Origin: Saprospiraceae bacterium
GTDB taxonomy: Bacteria; Bacteroidota; Bacteroidia; Chitinophagales; Saprospiraceae
Reading direction: 5' to 3'
Assembly (NCBI GenBank): GCA_016787415.1
Contig: JAEUUT010000163.1
Coordinates: 1-39,771, forward strand
Length of the DNA stretch: 39,771 bases
The notes beneath the pieces were generated by a model that was given only the letters and a program-made list of their open reading frames with translations, was not told the origin of the DNA and searched no databases. Shown here one piece after another: positions 1-7,576 of the stretch. Each line of letters begins with the position of its first letter. Positions within the stretch are counted from its first letter, which is position 1. The position numbers were made by a program, and so were the translations under genes.

Positions 1-1257
1 GTCGCGCACCAGCGTGAGCGAGGCGGCAATGAGTTTACGCTTGAGCACCAGGGCCTGCGGGGTGTTTAGGTCGCGGCGGATGTTGGCTGCTTCCACGCGT
101 TGCGGGGTGGTGATGCCCAGTCGGTATTTGCTGCGTAATACGCGCTTGCAACTTTCATACAACTGGTTTTTGTCGATGGCGCCACTGTCGACAGCCATTT
201 GCAGAGCACTCAAGGCTGCGCCAAGGTTTTCAGGCAGCAAGTCTACGTCGTTGCCAGCACGAAACACCTCCACATCGGCCAGGCCGGGGCCAAAATGCTT
301 GGTGACGCCTTTCATTTCCATGGCATCGGTAAAAATCAGGCCCTGAAAACCCATTTTTTTGCGCAATAGATCGGTGATGACCGGGCGGCTCAACGAAGTC
401 GGGTGGTTCGCACGCGGATCGAGCGCAGGTACGCTCAAATGGGCTACCATGAAGGAACCCACGCCGTTTTGTGCCAGCATTCTGAATGGATATAGTTCCA
501 GGCTGTCGAGGCGTTCCATGCTTTGATTGATCACAGGAAGATCGACGTGAGAATCCACATTTGTATCACCATGGCCTGGGAAGTGTTTGGCGCAGGCGAG
601 CACGCCGCCATCTTGCAATCCGGCCATGTACTGGTATGCCTTGGCAGTCACGTTGTAGCGGTCTTCGCCAAAGGAACGCTCATTGATGACCGGATTGGCA
701 GGGTTGTTATTGATGTCAGCGTCGGGTGCAAAATTGACATGTACGCCCAGGCGACGGCATTGTCGGGCCACTTCCACGCCCATGTCGTATAGAAGACGGT
801 TGTCGTCCACAGCGCCCAACATGATTTGTTTGGGGAAAGAAATGGTGCTGTTGCGCAGGCGCATGCCCAGGCCCCATTCGAGGTCCATAGACACCATGAG
901 TGGCAATTGCGGACTGGCTGCCTGGTAGCGGTTGGTCAACGCCACCTGTTTTTCCGGTGTGCCGGCGCCGGTTGGGTTGAAAAAGCAGATACCCCCGGGT
1001 TTGTACTGCCGGATCAGGTTTTCAGTCATTTGCTCGTAGGCAGAATCCATGTCGAGGTGCCCGCGTACGACAAACAATTGTCCGAAACGTTCGGCATCGG
1101 TCATGGCGCTGAACACGGAATCGACCCACAGTGCTTCGTGTCGGCTGGCCGAACTCGACAGGTTGGCAAATGGTCTGTTGTTGTGAAATCCTTCTACAAA
1201 AAGCGCCCCGCACAACAGAAACGGAAGGCTGAATTTCAGATTCAGGAATGCTTGCAT
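1..1257 (-). CDS. Glycoside hydrolase family 3, NagZ-like N-terminal part (3' end beyond window)
   Basis: Read on the minus strand from ATG at 1257 to the window edge, giving 419 codons with no stop. The protein opens with a hydrophobic signal-like segment, then a GH3 TIM barrel. The NagZ-type catalytic loop KHFPGHGDT lies near residues 224-232, with its His/Asp dyad about 229/231. The GH3 nucleophile is Asp311 in FTDAMEMKGV. Family members hydrolyse beta-N-acetylglucosaminides or beta-glucosides; the KHFPGHGD loop favours the N-acetylhexosaminidase branch. In many Bacteroidota this domain continues into a C-terminal beta-lactamase/esterase-like domain, but that part would lie outside the window and cannot be seen. 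It starts 18 nt after the methyltransferase stop on the same strand, so the two are probably cotranscribed. Export is inferred from the N-terminus. Confidence 0.9.
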   Translation of the reverse strand, partial: MQAFLNLKFSLPFLLCGALFVEGFHNNRPFANLSSSASRHEALWVDSVFSAMTDAERFGQLFVVRGHLDMDSAYEQMTENLIRQYKPGGICFFNPTGAGTPEKQVALTNRYQAASPQLPLMVSMDLEWGLGMRLRNSTISFPKQIMLGAVDDNRLLYDMGVEVARQCRRLGVHVNFAPDADINNNPANPVINERSFGEDRYNVTAKAYQYMAGLQDGGVLACAKHFPGHGDTNVDSHVDLPVINQSMERLDSLELYPFRMLAQNGVGSFMVAHLSVPALDPRANHPTSLSRPVITDLLRKKMGFQGLIFTDAMEMKGVTKHFGPGLADVEVFRAGNDVDLLPENLGAALSALQMAVDSGAIDKNQLYESCKRVLRSKYRLGITTPQRVEAANIRRDLNTPQALVLKRKLIAASLTLVRD

Positions 1258-1275
1258 AGGGGCAAAGAACGGGAA

Positions 1276-1929
1276 TTATGCAGAAACCTTGCCGCTCACA
1301 ATCCAATAGTGTTCAAGATCGGTATAACGTACGTCGTTGGAAATGCGAGCGAGCGTTTCTTCAAGAAATTCCCGTGTGGGGAAATTCTTCAAAACGAGGT
1401 GCTGCGTACCATCTTCCAAGGTTCTGGTTTGAAAGGTGTTTCCGTGCGCATCTGTTTGGGTTATTCGCCTTTTGTCGTGGTAACCACCGGCTACCGGCTT
1501 GCTGTCGATAAAGGCAAAAACACCGCCAGGTTGTAAAATATCGACCGTTTTTTGGAGAAATTTGCTCAAATCCTGCAACAGGATATGGCTCCAGATAAAT
1601 CCGCCGAACAGGGCGTCAAAGCGTTTTTCGGTCTCTAATTGAAACATATCGACCACTTCAAAAGCCACTTTGCTACTGAGGTTTCGGCCTTTTGCAATTT
1701 CTATAACACTTTCGTTGATGTCGGTAGCCAGCATCGACGCGGCCGTTCGGGAAATCTGTTCGGTCCAGTAGCCGGTTCCGCAGGCAATTTCCAGCACGTT
1801 TTTTTGGGCAAACAACTGCTGAAAAATGGCGGTCGCATCTGCGAGGTCTTGTTGTTCTTCGGGAATTTGGTACACCTTGTCGTATTCCTTTGCCCGGTTG
1901 TGGTAGTAGGATGAGAGGTCCTGGTTCAT
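1276..1929 (-). CDS. Class I SAM-dependent methyltransferase
   Basis: A 217-residue protein with the Rossmann SAM-binding motif I VLEIACGTGYW at residues 45-55, an acidic motif II (ATDIN) about 20 residues later and a downstream DMFQLE segment. These are the features of small class I methyltransferases (Methyltransf_25/11 type). The C-terminal half fits the substrate-binding lid of this family. No substrate can be assigned. It is cytoplasmic, with no signal peptide or membrane segment. The ATG at 1929 is used because the SAM fold needs the preceding 40 residues. It lies 18 nt upstream of the GH3 gene and probably shares its transcript, although a functional link is not obvious. Confidence 0.88.
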   Translation of the reverse strand: MNQDLSSYYHNRAKEYDKVYQIPEEQQDLADATAIFQQLFAQKNVLEIACGTGYWTEQISRTAASMLATDINESVIEIAKGRNLSSKVAFEVVDMFQLETEKRFDALFGGFIWSHILLQDLSKFLQKTVDILQPGGVFAFIDSKPVAGGYHDKRRITQTDAHGNTFQTRTLEDGTQHLVLKNFPTREFLEETLARISNDVRYTDLEHYWIVSGKVSA

Positions 1930-2030
1930 GGTTTGACTGATTTTTTTGAGGGTCGAATAACGGATTTTTATGGGTTATCAGTTTCCTGATATTGCATTAA
2001 TACATGCACACTCTACACTTTGTGTCCTTA

Positions 2031-2092
2031 GTGCCTTCCTTTGTGTTCCTTGTGTTTAAATTTTTTAACAGGAGGAACACAAAGGAAGGCAC
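2031..2092. repeat. Perfect 20-bp inverted repeat of a dispersed spacer-repeat family
   Basis: The arms 2031-2050 and 2073-2092 are exact reverse complements, and the 22-nt middle can pair further through TGTT and AACA. The bases just before the left arm (2015-2030) are the same ACTTTGTGTCC-type sequence. A diverged copy with the same arm content lies at 27089-27175. The hairpin sits between the divergent methyltransferase and TonB-receptor genes, just upstream of the receptor's promoter. Confidence 0.85.
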
Positions 2093-2114
2093 CAATTCAA
2101 GTAAACCGAACCCC

Positions 2115-2122
2115 TATTTTTG
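2115..2122 (+). promoter_or_regulatory. -7 promoter box TATTTTTG for the TonB receptor
   Basis: This is an exact match to the Bacteroidota sigma-A -7 consensus TAnnTTTG, 46 nt before the receptor ATG. No clear -33 TTTG is seen at the usual distance; the inverted repeat occupies that area. It supports choosing the ATG at 2169. Confidence 0.5.
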
Positions 2123-2168
2123 CTCCAATTGTCGGCAAATTATCCGGCCTTCAACAGACCTTTCTGCC

Positions 2169-4238
2169 ATGAAAAAATCCTCCAGCATATTCCTTTTTCT
2201 TTTTTTGGGTGCATACTACACGGTATCCATCGCACAAACCCCTGTTGATTCCACCCAGCAACTCCGCGAAATAGCCATACAAGGCTATTTGTCTCAGCAA
2301 CCGCTGTTGAAAACGCCGGCTTCGGTGGGTGTTCTCAATACGGAGCAATTACAGCGTTTTTCAGAACAATCGTTGCTAACAGCCTTCAATCTGTTGCCTG
2401 GCGTGCGCATGGAAGAACGTTCGCCGGGCAGTTACCGACTTTCTATCCGGGGCAGTCTGCTGCGTTCACCCTTTGGTGTGCGCAATGTGAAAGTGTACGT
2501 GGATGAATTCCCGCTCACCGACGCAGGGGGGAATACCTATCTCAATCTGATAGATACCAAAGCCATCGAACGGGCTGAAGTGCTGAAAGGGCCGGATGGC
2601 AGTTTGTTTGGCGCCAATTCGGGTGGAGTGGTGGTGTTCGACCTTTTTGGACAAAAAAAGGACAGCAGCGCATTGACGGTTGGCCTGAGTAGCGGCTCGT
2701 ATGGAATGTTTCACGAACATGCTTCCTGGAAACACAGCACCGGAAAATCGCGCTTTTCTTTCAATCAGGGCTACCAGCAATCGGATGGTTATCGGGAAAA
2801 TTCGGCCCTGCGGCGCACATTTTTACAAGCGTCCGAACGCTGGATATATGGTAAAAACAACAGCGTGAAACTTTTAGCCCTGTACTCGGATCTGCGCTAC
2901 CAAACACCCGGCGGACTGACGCAGGCACAGTTCGACGCCGACCCGCGCCAGGCGCGCCCTGCGGCCGGGCCCAATCCGGGTGCTGCGGAGCAACAGGCAG
3001 GTGTGTATAACCAGACGTTTTTTGCCGGGGTTTCCAATGAACTACACCTGCGGGAACGCCTGGTGTATGTGGCCTCTGTGTTTGGTTCTCACACGGATTT
3101 TAAAAACCCGTTTATCACCAACTACGAAACCAGAAACGAGCAAAACCTCGGCGTCAGGACGTATTTCGGATGGTATGGACATGATACCCGGGCTTTTCAA
3201 TGGAAATGGAACCTCGGCCTGGAAGGCCAAAGAGGCTGGCAAAAGGTGGCCAATTTTGCAAATAACAAGGGTGAAAAAGGCACGCAACTCGCTCAAGATG
3301 AATTGAATATCGCACAGGTTTTTTATTTCTCCCGCTGGTCGGCCACATTCCATGAACGACTCAGCGCAGAGGGCGCGCTCAGCCTGAACTCGTACCAATA
3401 CGGTTACCAGGGCGCCACGTCCAATGGCAGCAGAACCCTAGCAGGGCAGTGGATGCCACGAGTGGCCCTCAGTTATCTGCTCCGGCCCGAACTCGCGCTG
3501 CGGGCTACGCTAAGCCGTGGCTACTCGCCCCCAACGCTGGCCGAGATCAGGCCTTCCAGCAATGTAATCAATGCCGATCTTCAGCCGGAATCGGGCTGGA
3601 ACAAGGAAGTTGGACTGCGCCTGAATGCCTGGAAAGACCGCTTACAAGGCGATGTTGCCGTATTTCGCTACGATCTGACGAATGCCATTGTGCGTCGCAC
3701 GGATGCCGCAGGGGCCGAGTATTTTGTAAATGCAGGCGGCACCCGACAAACGGGACTGGAGGCGATGTTGGTTGCATGGGTTGTAGCGCCACGCCCGACA
3801 GGCTTTATTCGGGCACTACAGGCAAATGGAAGCCTGACGTACAGCCATTTTTTGTTCAACAATTACCGCGATGCGACTGCGGACTATTCGGGCAATCGGC
3901 TCACCGGTGTGCCGCAAATAGTAACGGCTTGGAGCGTACAAGTACGTTTTCCACAGGCCTTGCATTTATTTGTAGCCTTTAACACGACCTCCAAGATGCC
4001 CCTGAACGACAGCAATACTGCCTACGCCGGAAAATACCACCTGCTGCAAGCGCGGGTGGATTGGTCGAAATGGCATATCAAAAAAGCCGCAATCACGGTG
4101 TTTGCCGGGGCTGATAATCTACTGAACGAACGCTACAGCCTGGGCAACGACATCAATGCCTTTGGAGGAAGGTATTTTAATGCGGCTGCCGGTCGGAATT
4201 GGTGGGGCGGGCTGCGGGTGGATTTATCTGCTTATTGA
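2169..4238 (+). CDS. TonB-dependent outer-membrane receptor
   Basis: A 689-residue receptor. The signal peptide (MKKSSSIFLFLFLGAYY, ending near IAQ) is followed directly by a plug domain at about residues 35-150, with YVDEFPLTDAGG and AEVLKGPDGSLFGANSGG, then a 22-strand-type beta barrel ending in an aromatic-rich strand. There is no CarboxypepD_reg or STN extension and no SusD neighbour. It therefore looks like a FecA/FhuA-type siderophore or metal-chelate importer rather than a glycan SusC; the substrate is inference. The reading frame is open from 2004, but the residues before 2169 are not signal-like, and a -7 box lies at 2115. Its last 15 nt overlap tail-to-tail with the DUF4291 gene. 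Confidence 0.92.
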   Translation: MKKSSSIFLFLFLGAYYTVSIAQTPVDSTQQLREIAIQGYLSQQPLLKTPASVGVLNTEQLQRFSEQSLLTAFNLLPGVRMEERSPGSYRLSIRGSLLRSPFGVRNVKVYVDEFPLTDAGGNTYLNLIDTKAIERAEVLKGPDGSLFGANSGGVVVFDLFGQKKDSSALTVGLSSGSYGMFHEHASWKHSTGKSRFSFNQGYQQSDGYRENSALRRTFLQASERWIYGKNNSVKLLALYSDLRYQTPGGLTQAQFDADPRQARPAAGPNPGAAEQQAGVYNQTFFAGVSNELHLRERLVYVASVFGSHTDFKNPFITNYETRNEQNLGVRTYFGWYGHDTRAFQWKWNLGLEGQRGWQKVANFANNKGEKGTQLAQDELNIAQVFYFSRWSATFHERLSAEGALSLNSYQYGYQGATSNGSRTLAGQWMPRVALSYLLRPELALRATLSRGYSPPTLAEIRPSSNVINADLQPESGWNKEVGLRLNAWKDRLQGDVAVFRYDLTNAIVRRTDAAGAEYFVNAGGTRQTGLEAMLVAWVVAPRPTGFIRALQANGSLTYSHFLFNNYRDATADYSGNRLTGVPQIVTAWSVQVRFPQALHLFVAFNTTSKMPLNDSNTAYAGKYHLLQARVDWSKWHIKKAAITVFAGADNLLNERYSLGNDINAFGGRYFNAAAGRNWWGGLRVDLSAY

Positions 4239-5306
4239 CAGTTTTTCAAGAATGACAGGGTCTGAAATCTTCATTTCCGTTTCAACAGGTACTTTAAGAT
4301 GCTGAAAATCATTGCTTTGAATGTATTTCCTTTGTTCGTGAACGTAGTCGGTGATGTCTTCGATGTATTGAATTTTCTTACTACAAAACGCTTTTTGCAG
4401 GCTTCCCTTTATTCCGATCTGAATGGCTTTTCTATCTAGCCTGGTGCCGTCGGGCCTGTGGTGCGGGTCCCACTGAATACGGACTTCACTGTTGTGCAGC
4501 CACCTTTTCCAGATAGATACTTCCTGGTGGGTGGATTGATCGATGGATGACAATTCGCCTTCGCGGAGCAGTGTCAGGAAGAAGTCTTTTTTGATTGAAA
4601 TAGCCAGTATTCTCTCCTGATCGGGTTTGCTGGCCCAGCCGCTTCTGTACATCATCCACAGGAAATTGGGTTTGATCCAGGTCATTCTGTTGAAAGAGTA
4701 GTGCTCACCGCCAAATTTCTGGTGTTTGACCGCGTAGTCGGCAATAGCAGGGTTGTATGCCTGGTATACAATTATTTCATTTTCAGTCTGTTGTGCAGTT
4801 ATTATTTGTTGGCCTTGCGTTTCGATGGCATGTTCCAGTTGTGGGTAAAAATCCAGATAAAGGTACTTGTTTGCTTTCCTGAATCGAACTTTCATGCCTT
4901 TTCTGTCATGCTCCTGTTCCCAGTGATCGAGCCTTTTTTGGGCATAACTCTCTATGATGGTGTTTCCACAGATGGCCAGTAAGCGGAGTTTTTCTCTGGC
5001 TTCTTTTGTGCCGATGTCTGCCAGCGCCCAGGTACATTTTCGGGCGATGGGCCTGTAATCCATCGGTTCAATGTCTTCATTCAGGGCCGTTTCGTACAGG
5101 ATATTTACACAAACTGGATTGGACATCCATTGAAAACCGGATACGATCTGGTCGTGGCAATCGTGCCAGGTATGTTGAAGCAGTTGGCTGTAGTATCCGA
5201 TCAGTTCCTCTTCCGTGGTGTCGGAAGGTCGCAGGCCGAGAAACTCCCAAACAAGTTGTGGGTCTTTCTTTTGCAGAATTTCATGAAATAAATTGTGTGT
5301 AGACAT
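4224..5306 (-). CDS. HEAT-like N-terminal region fused to DUF4291
   Basis: About 360 residues. The C-terminal half matches DUF4291: IIVYQAYNPAIADYAV, then FNRMTWIKPNFLWMMYRSGW, then a Lys/Gln/Arg patch (SKPDQERILAI), and later RIQWDPHHRPDG and LDRKAIQIG. The N-terminal 130 or so residues are alpha-helical with a HEAT-like repeat (RKCTWALADIGTKEAREKL) and are not part of stand-alone DUF4291 proteins, which are about 200 residues. I know of no established biochemical function for DUF4291. The start is uncertain: ATGs at 5372, 5327 and 5306 are in frame, and all overlap the upstream GNAT gene, whose stop is at 5281. I took 5306 as the least overlapping. Translational coupling to the acetyltransferase is likely. 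Confidence 0.85.
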   Translation of the reverse strand: MSTHNLFHEILQKKDPQLVWEFLGLRPSDTTEEELIGYYSQLLQHTWHDCHDQIVSGFQWMSNPVCVNILYETALNEDIEPMDYRPIARKCTWALADIGTKEAREKLRLLAICGNTIIESYAQKRLDHWEQEHDRKGMKVRFRKANKYLYLDFYPQLEHAIETQGQQIITAQQTENEIIVYQAYNPAIADYAVKHQKFGGEHYSFNRMTWIKPNFLWMMYRSGWASKPDQERILAISIKKDFFLTLLREGELSSIDQSTHQEVSIWKRWLHNSEVRIQWDPHHRPDGTRLDRKAIQIGIKGSLQKAFCSKKIQYIEDITDYVHEQRKYIQSNDFQHLKVPVETEMKISDPVILEKLSISR

Positions 5307-5853
5307 GTGGTTTGACATCATATTCATTTGCCAAGATAGATAAAATGAGGGAGTCTGAAAATTCATCGGCACTGCGTACGTGTTGCCTCAATCGGCCTTC
5401 TTCTTTAAAACCGTTTTTTTTCAGAATTTTTAAGGATGGCACATTCTCAAGGCCGACGAGCGCCTCTATTCTGTTCAGGTTCAATTCCTTGAAACCATAT
5501 TCAATGACTGCTTCCACGGCCTCGCTCATCAATGCTTTCCTTTTGTATTTTTCGTCCTCCATCACATATCCTATTTCTGCACGGTGATGGTCTTTATTCC
5601 AGTTATGAATACCACAACGCCCTATGATCTGGCCAGATTCCTTGTCTTTCAGTAGAAATGTGACAAAACGCCTGTTGTAACTGGCGTAACCGTTTTGGTG
5701 TTTTTGCTCTTCTTTCCGGTAATCAATTTCAGATCGATGGCCGAGCAAGGCCATGATTTGTTCTTTGGAGAAATGGGTGAAAATGTAGGCCATATCCTCG
5801 GTTGAGATGCCAACGAGGATTAATCTTTTTGTTTCGAGTGCCAGGAGGTTCAT
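5281..5853 (-). CDS. GNAT-family N-acetyltransferase (RimJ/RimL type)
   Basis: A 190-residue protein with the typical RimJ-like opening (LETKRLILVG). It has the beta4 segment IIGRCGIHNW, the acceptor region RAEIGYVMEDEKYKRKALMSEAV, and the C-terminal NRIEALVGLENVPSLKILKKNGF that carries the family's Asn-x-x-Ser acetyl-CoA motif. It should transfer acetyl from acetyl-CoA to an amine of a protein N-terminus or small molecule; the target is unknown. An in-frame ATG at 5892 would add 13 residues (MSTLVQLSFDNQL). I prefer 5853 because homologues begin right at the LETxRL strand. It is cotranscribed with, and overlaps, the DUF4291 gene. Confidence 0.88.
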   Translation of the reverse strand: MNLLALETKRLILVGISTEDMAYIFTHFSKEQIMALLGHRSEIDYRKEEQKHQNGYASYNRRFVTFLLKDKESGQIIGRCGIHNWNKDHHRAEIGYVMEDEKYKRKALMSEAVEAVIEYGFKELNLNRIEALVGLENVPSLKILKKNGFKEEGRLRQHVRSADEFSDSLILSILANEYDVKPHVYTQFIS

Positions 5854-5996
5854 AAGTTGATTATCGAAGGATAATTGCACCAATGTGCTCAACCTGTTAC
5901 GCCATAGTACCCGGTGTAACGAGTAAAGTAAGCAGGTCGCATATGATAGAACTTCAATTTCCCCTAAAAAAGTTCGTAATGCCCAGCCCAGTTATT

Positions 5997-6063
5997 TTGC
6001 CCCTTGCCTCTTGCCCTTTGCCTCTTGCCCCTCACCCCTTGCCCCTTGCCTCTTGCCTCCTTC
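5997..6063. repeat. Pyrimidine-rich tandem repeat (CCTTGCCTCTTG-type units)
   Basis: About 67 bp of degenerate 6-7-nt units such as TTGCCCC, TTGCCTC and TTGCCCT, nearly purine-free on the plus strand. It sits just upstream of the DUF5691 promoter. It translates as a Pro/Leu/Cys run that is clearly not protein, which argues against the longer start at 6004. Confidence 0.8.
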
Positions 6064-6075
6064 CACACCTATCCC

Positions 6076-6083
6076 TACCTTCG
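6076..6083 (+). promoter_or_regulatory. -7-like box TACCTTCG immediately before the DUF5691 start
   Basis: TACCTTCG differs from TAnnTTTG at one position and ends only 4 nt before the ATG at 6088. With a normal -7 to +1 distance the transcript would begin at or within a few bases of the start codon, a leaderless arrangement. There is no purine-rich ribosome-binding site between box and ATG. Confidence 0.4.
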
Positions 6084-6087
6084 CCCC

Positions 6088-7575
6088 ATGACCTGGCCTT
6101 CCGTGTTGCAAACCATCCTCGTCGGTACTGACCGGCGCAACCTGCCTGCCGAAACGGTAGAGCAGTTGCGCCTGGCGCCTGCCGACGACCCTGTTGCGCA
6201 GGCGCTCGAAGCCCTGGCACGCGCGGCGCTGCTCAAAAAAGGTGGCCTGCGCCCGGCAGAACGACCGATGGAGCAGCAGGACGCCGGGGTAGGGCAGGAG
6301 CCTGGTGGGCAGGTGTTACCCACTGCTGCACTAGGATATTTGCAGCGTATGTTGCAGGGTACATACCGCGAAGGACTGCCTGAATTGCTCGGGTTGATAG
6401 AAGCAAAAGGGTATCGACTGCCACCCGAACTACTGCCTGATCTGCTCGATCAATGTATGCAGCAGCCGGAAGTGGCGGTGCGCATGATGCCGCTGATGGG
6501 CGAACGCGGGCGCTGGCTGGCCCGGCAAAATGCTCGCTGGTACCCGCTATCGGCCGACATGGAAACGGCCGACTGGTTTACCGCACCCTTCGAGGTGCGG
6601 CGGCAACTTCTGGCCGATACCCGACGACGTAATCCCATGCTGGCGGCAGCCTGGCTGGAAAAAACCTGGGCAGAGGAAAAAGCCGACGACAAAGTGGCTT
6701 TTCTGCAACAACTGGAAGTCCGATTGTCTGAGTTCGACCTGGATTTGCTCGAACGCGCCTTTCAGGATAAAAACCGCGAAGTACGCCTGGCAGCGCTGCA
6801 TCTGCTCGTCCGCTTGCCGGAGAGTCCAACGCTTCAAACCCTCAGACAATTTTTTACCCAAAAACTGGCAGGGGGTATCCGACCGGATAAAAGGGAAAAA
6901 TACCTTGCCCAGGCATTGCCTGATTTGTCGGACGAAGGGCTGAAGCCCTGGTTCGATTTGCTGTCAAAAACGGAAAAACCCGACTGGCGCAACGGCCTGC
7001 TGCAATTGTTTATGCGTTTTGTGCCTTTGCACGAACTGGCTTCCGCCACCCGAATGAAACCGGCTGATTTGCTTTCTGCTACCGACGGCGGCAACCACAC
7101 GGAGTTTGCAGAAGCCCTGCTCGATAACCTGCTCCGACACGATGACGCGCCTTGGGTAGCGCTTGTATGGCAATATTACTGCTCCAAATTCAGGCATGCA
7201 CTGTGGCAAAAGCCGGCTATGCAGGCACTGATGCTCCGACATGCCGAGGCGCTGATGCAGCACCTGGCTGCGCAGCGCATCGTACTTGATTACGATAGTC
7301 AGTTCGTGCTTAGAATCCTGGAAAATTACCGAAAATCCTGGCCTAAACCATTGCTAAACAACGTGTTGCAACAATATCGCACGGCCGTTAGCGGCAATAT
7401 GCCGGGCTGGCATTACGCAGCCACGCTTCAAACAGCCGCCTGGCATTGCGGCTTGTCAGATGGGTTGCAGGTGGCCGTGGCAGAAAATGGCAATGCCTAC
7501 CAGCCCAAGGAATGGAGCGCATTTCAGAGTATATTGTACTTCAGGAAAAGTATGCGCCAGGCTTTTGAAGGATAG
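6088..7575 (+). CDS. DUF5691 family protein
   Basis: A 495-residue cytoplasmic protein. The N-terminal signature LVGTDRRNLP, the Arg-rich PxxRxxLADTRRRNP stretch and the alpha-helical-repeat-like centre (LDLLERAFQDKNREVRLAALHLLVRL) match my recollection of DUF5691. Function is unknown. In other bacteria I recall relatives beside SWIM zinc-finger, MoxR-type AAA ATPase and VWA genes, suggesting an adaptor in a MoxR/VWA system; none of those partners is in this window. Helical repeats suggest protein-protein contact. The start at 6088 was chosen over 6004 because the upstream codons are low-complexity repeat. It ends 1 nt before the stop of the convergent TonB receptor. Confidence 0.72.
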   Translation: MTWPSVLQTILVGTDRRNLPAETVEQLRLAPADDPVAQALEALARAALLKKGGLRPAERPMEQQDAGVGQEPGGQVLPTAALGYLQRMLQGTYREGLPELLGLIEAKGYRLPPELLPDLLDQCMQQPEVAVRMMPLMGERGRWLARQNARWYPLSADMETADWFTAPFEVRRQLLADTRRRNPMLAAAWLEKTWAEEKADDKVAFLQQLEVRLSEFDLDLLERAFQDKNREVRLAALHLLVRLPESPTLQTLRQFFTQKLAGGIRPDKREKYLAQALPDLSDEGLKPWFDLLSKTEKPDWRNGLLQLFMRFVPLHELASATRMKPADLLSATDGGNHTEFAEALLDNLLRHDDAPWVALVWQYYCSKFRHALWQKPAMQALMLRHAEALMQHLAAQRIVLDYDSQFVLRILENYRKSWPKPLLNNVLQQYRTAVSGNMPGWHYAATLQTAAWHCGLSDGLQVAVAENGNAYQPKEWSAFQSILYFRKSMRQAFEG

Positions 7576-7576
7576 G

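Noticed and set aside
826..1536. 236-codon plus-strand open frame
   Set aside because: Antisense to the GH3 and methyltransferase genes, which show clear family motifs; its own translation is low in domain-like features.
5915..5943. TGTAACG-N16-CGCATA on the plus strand
   Set aside because: Resembles the ECF promoter at 34250-34278, but both boxes deviate and it is 145 nt from the next gene, which has its own -7 box.
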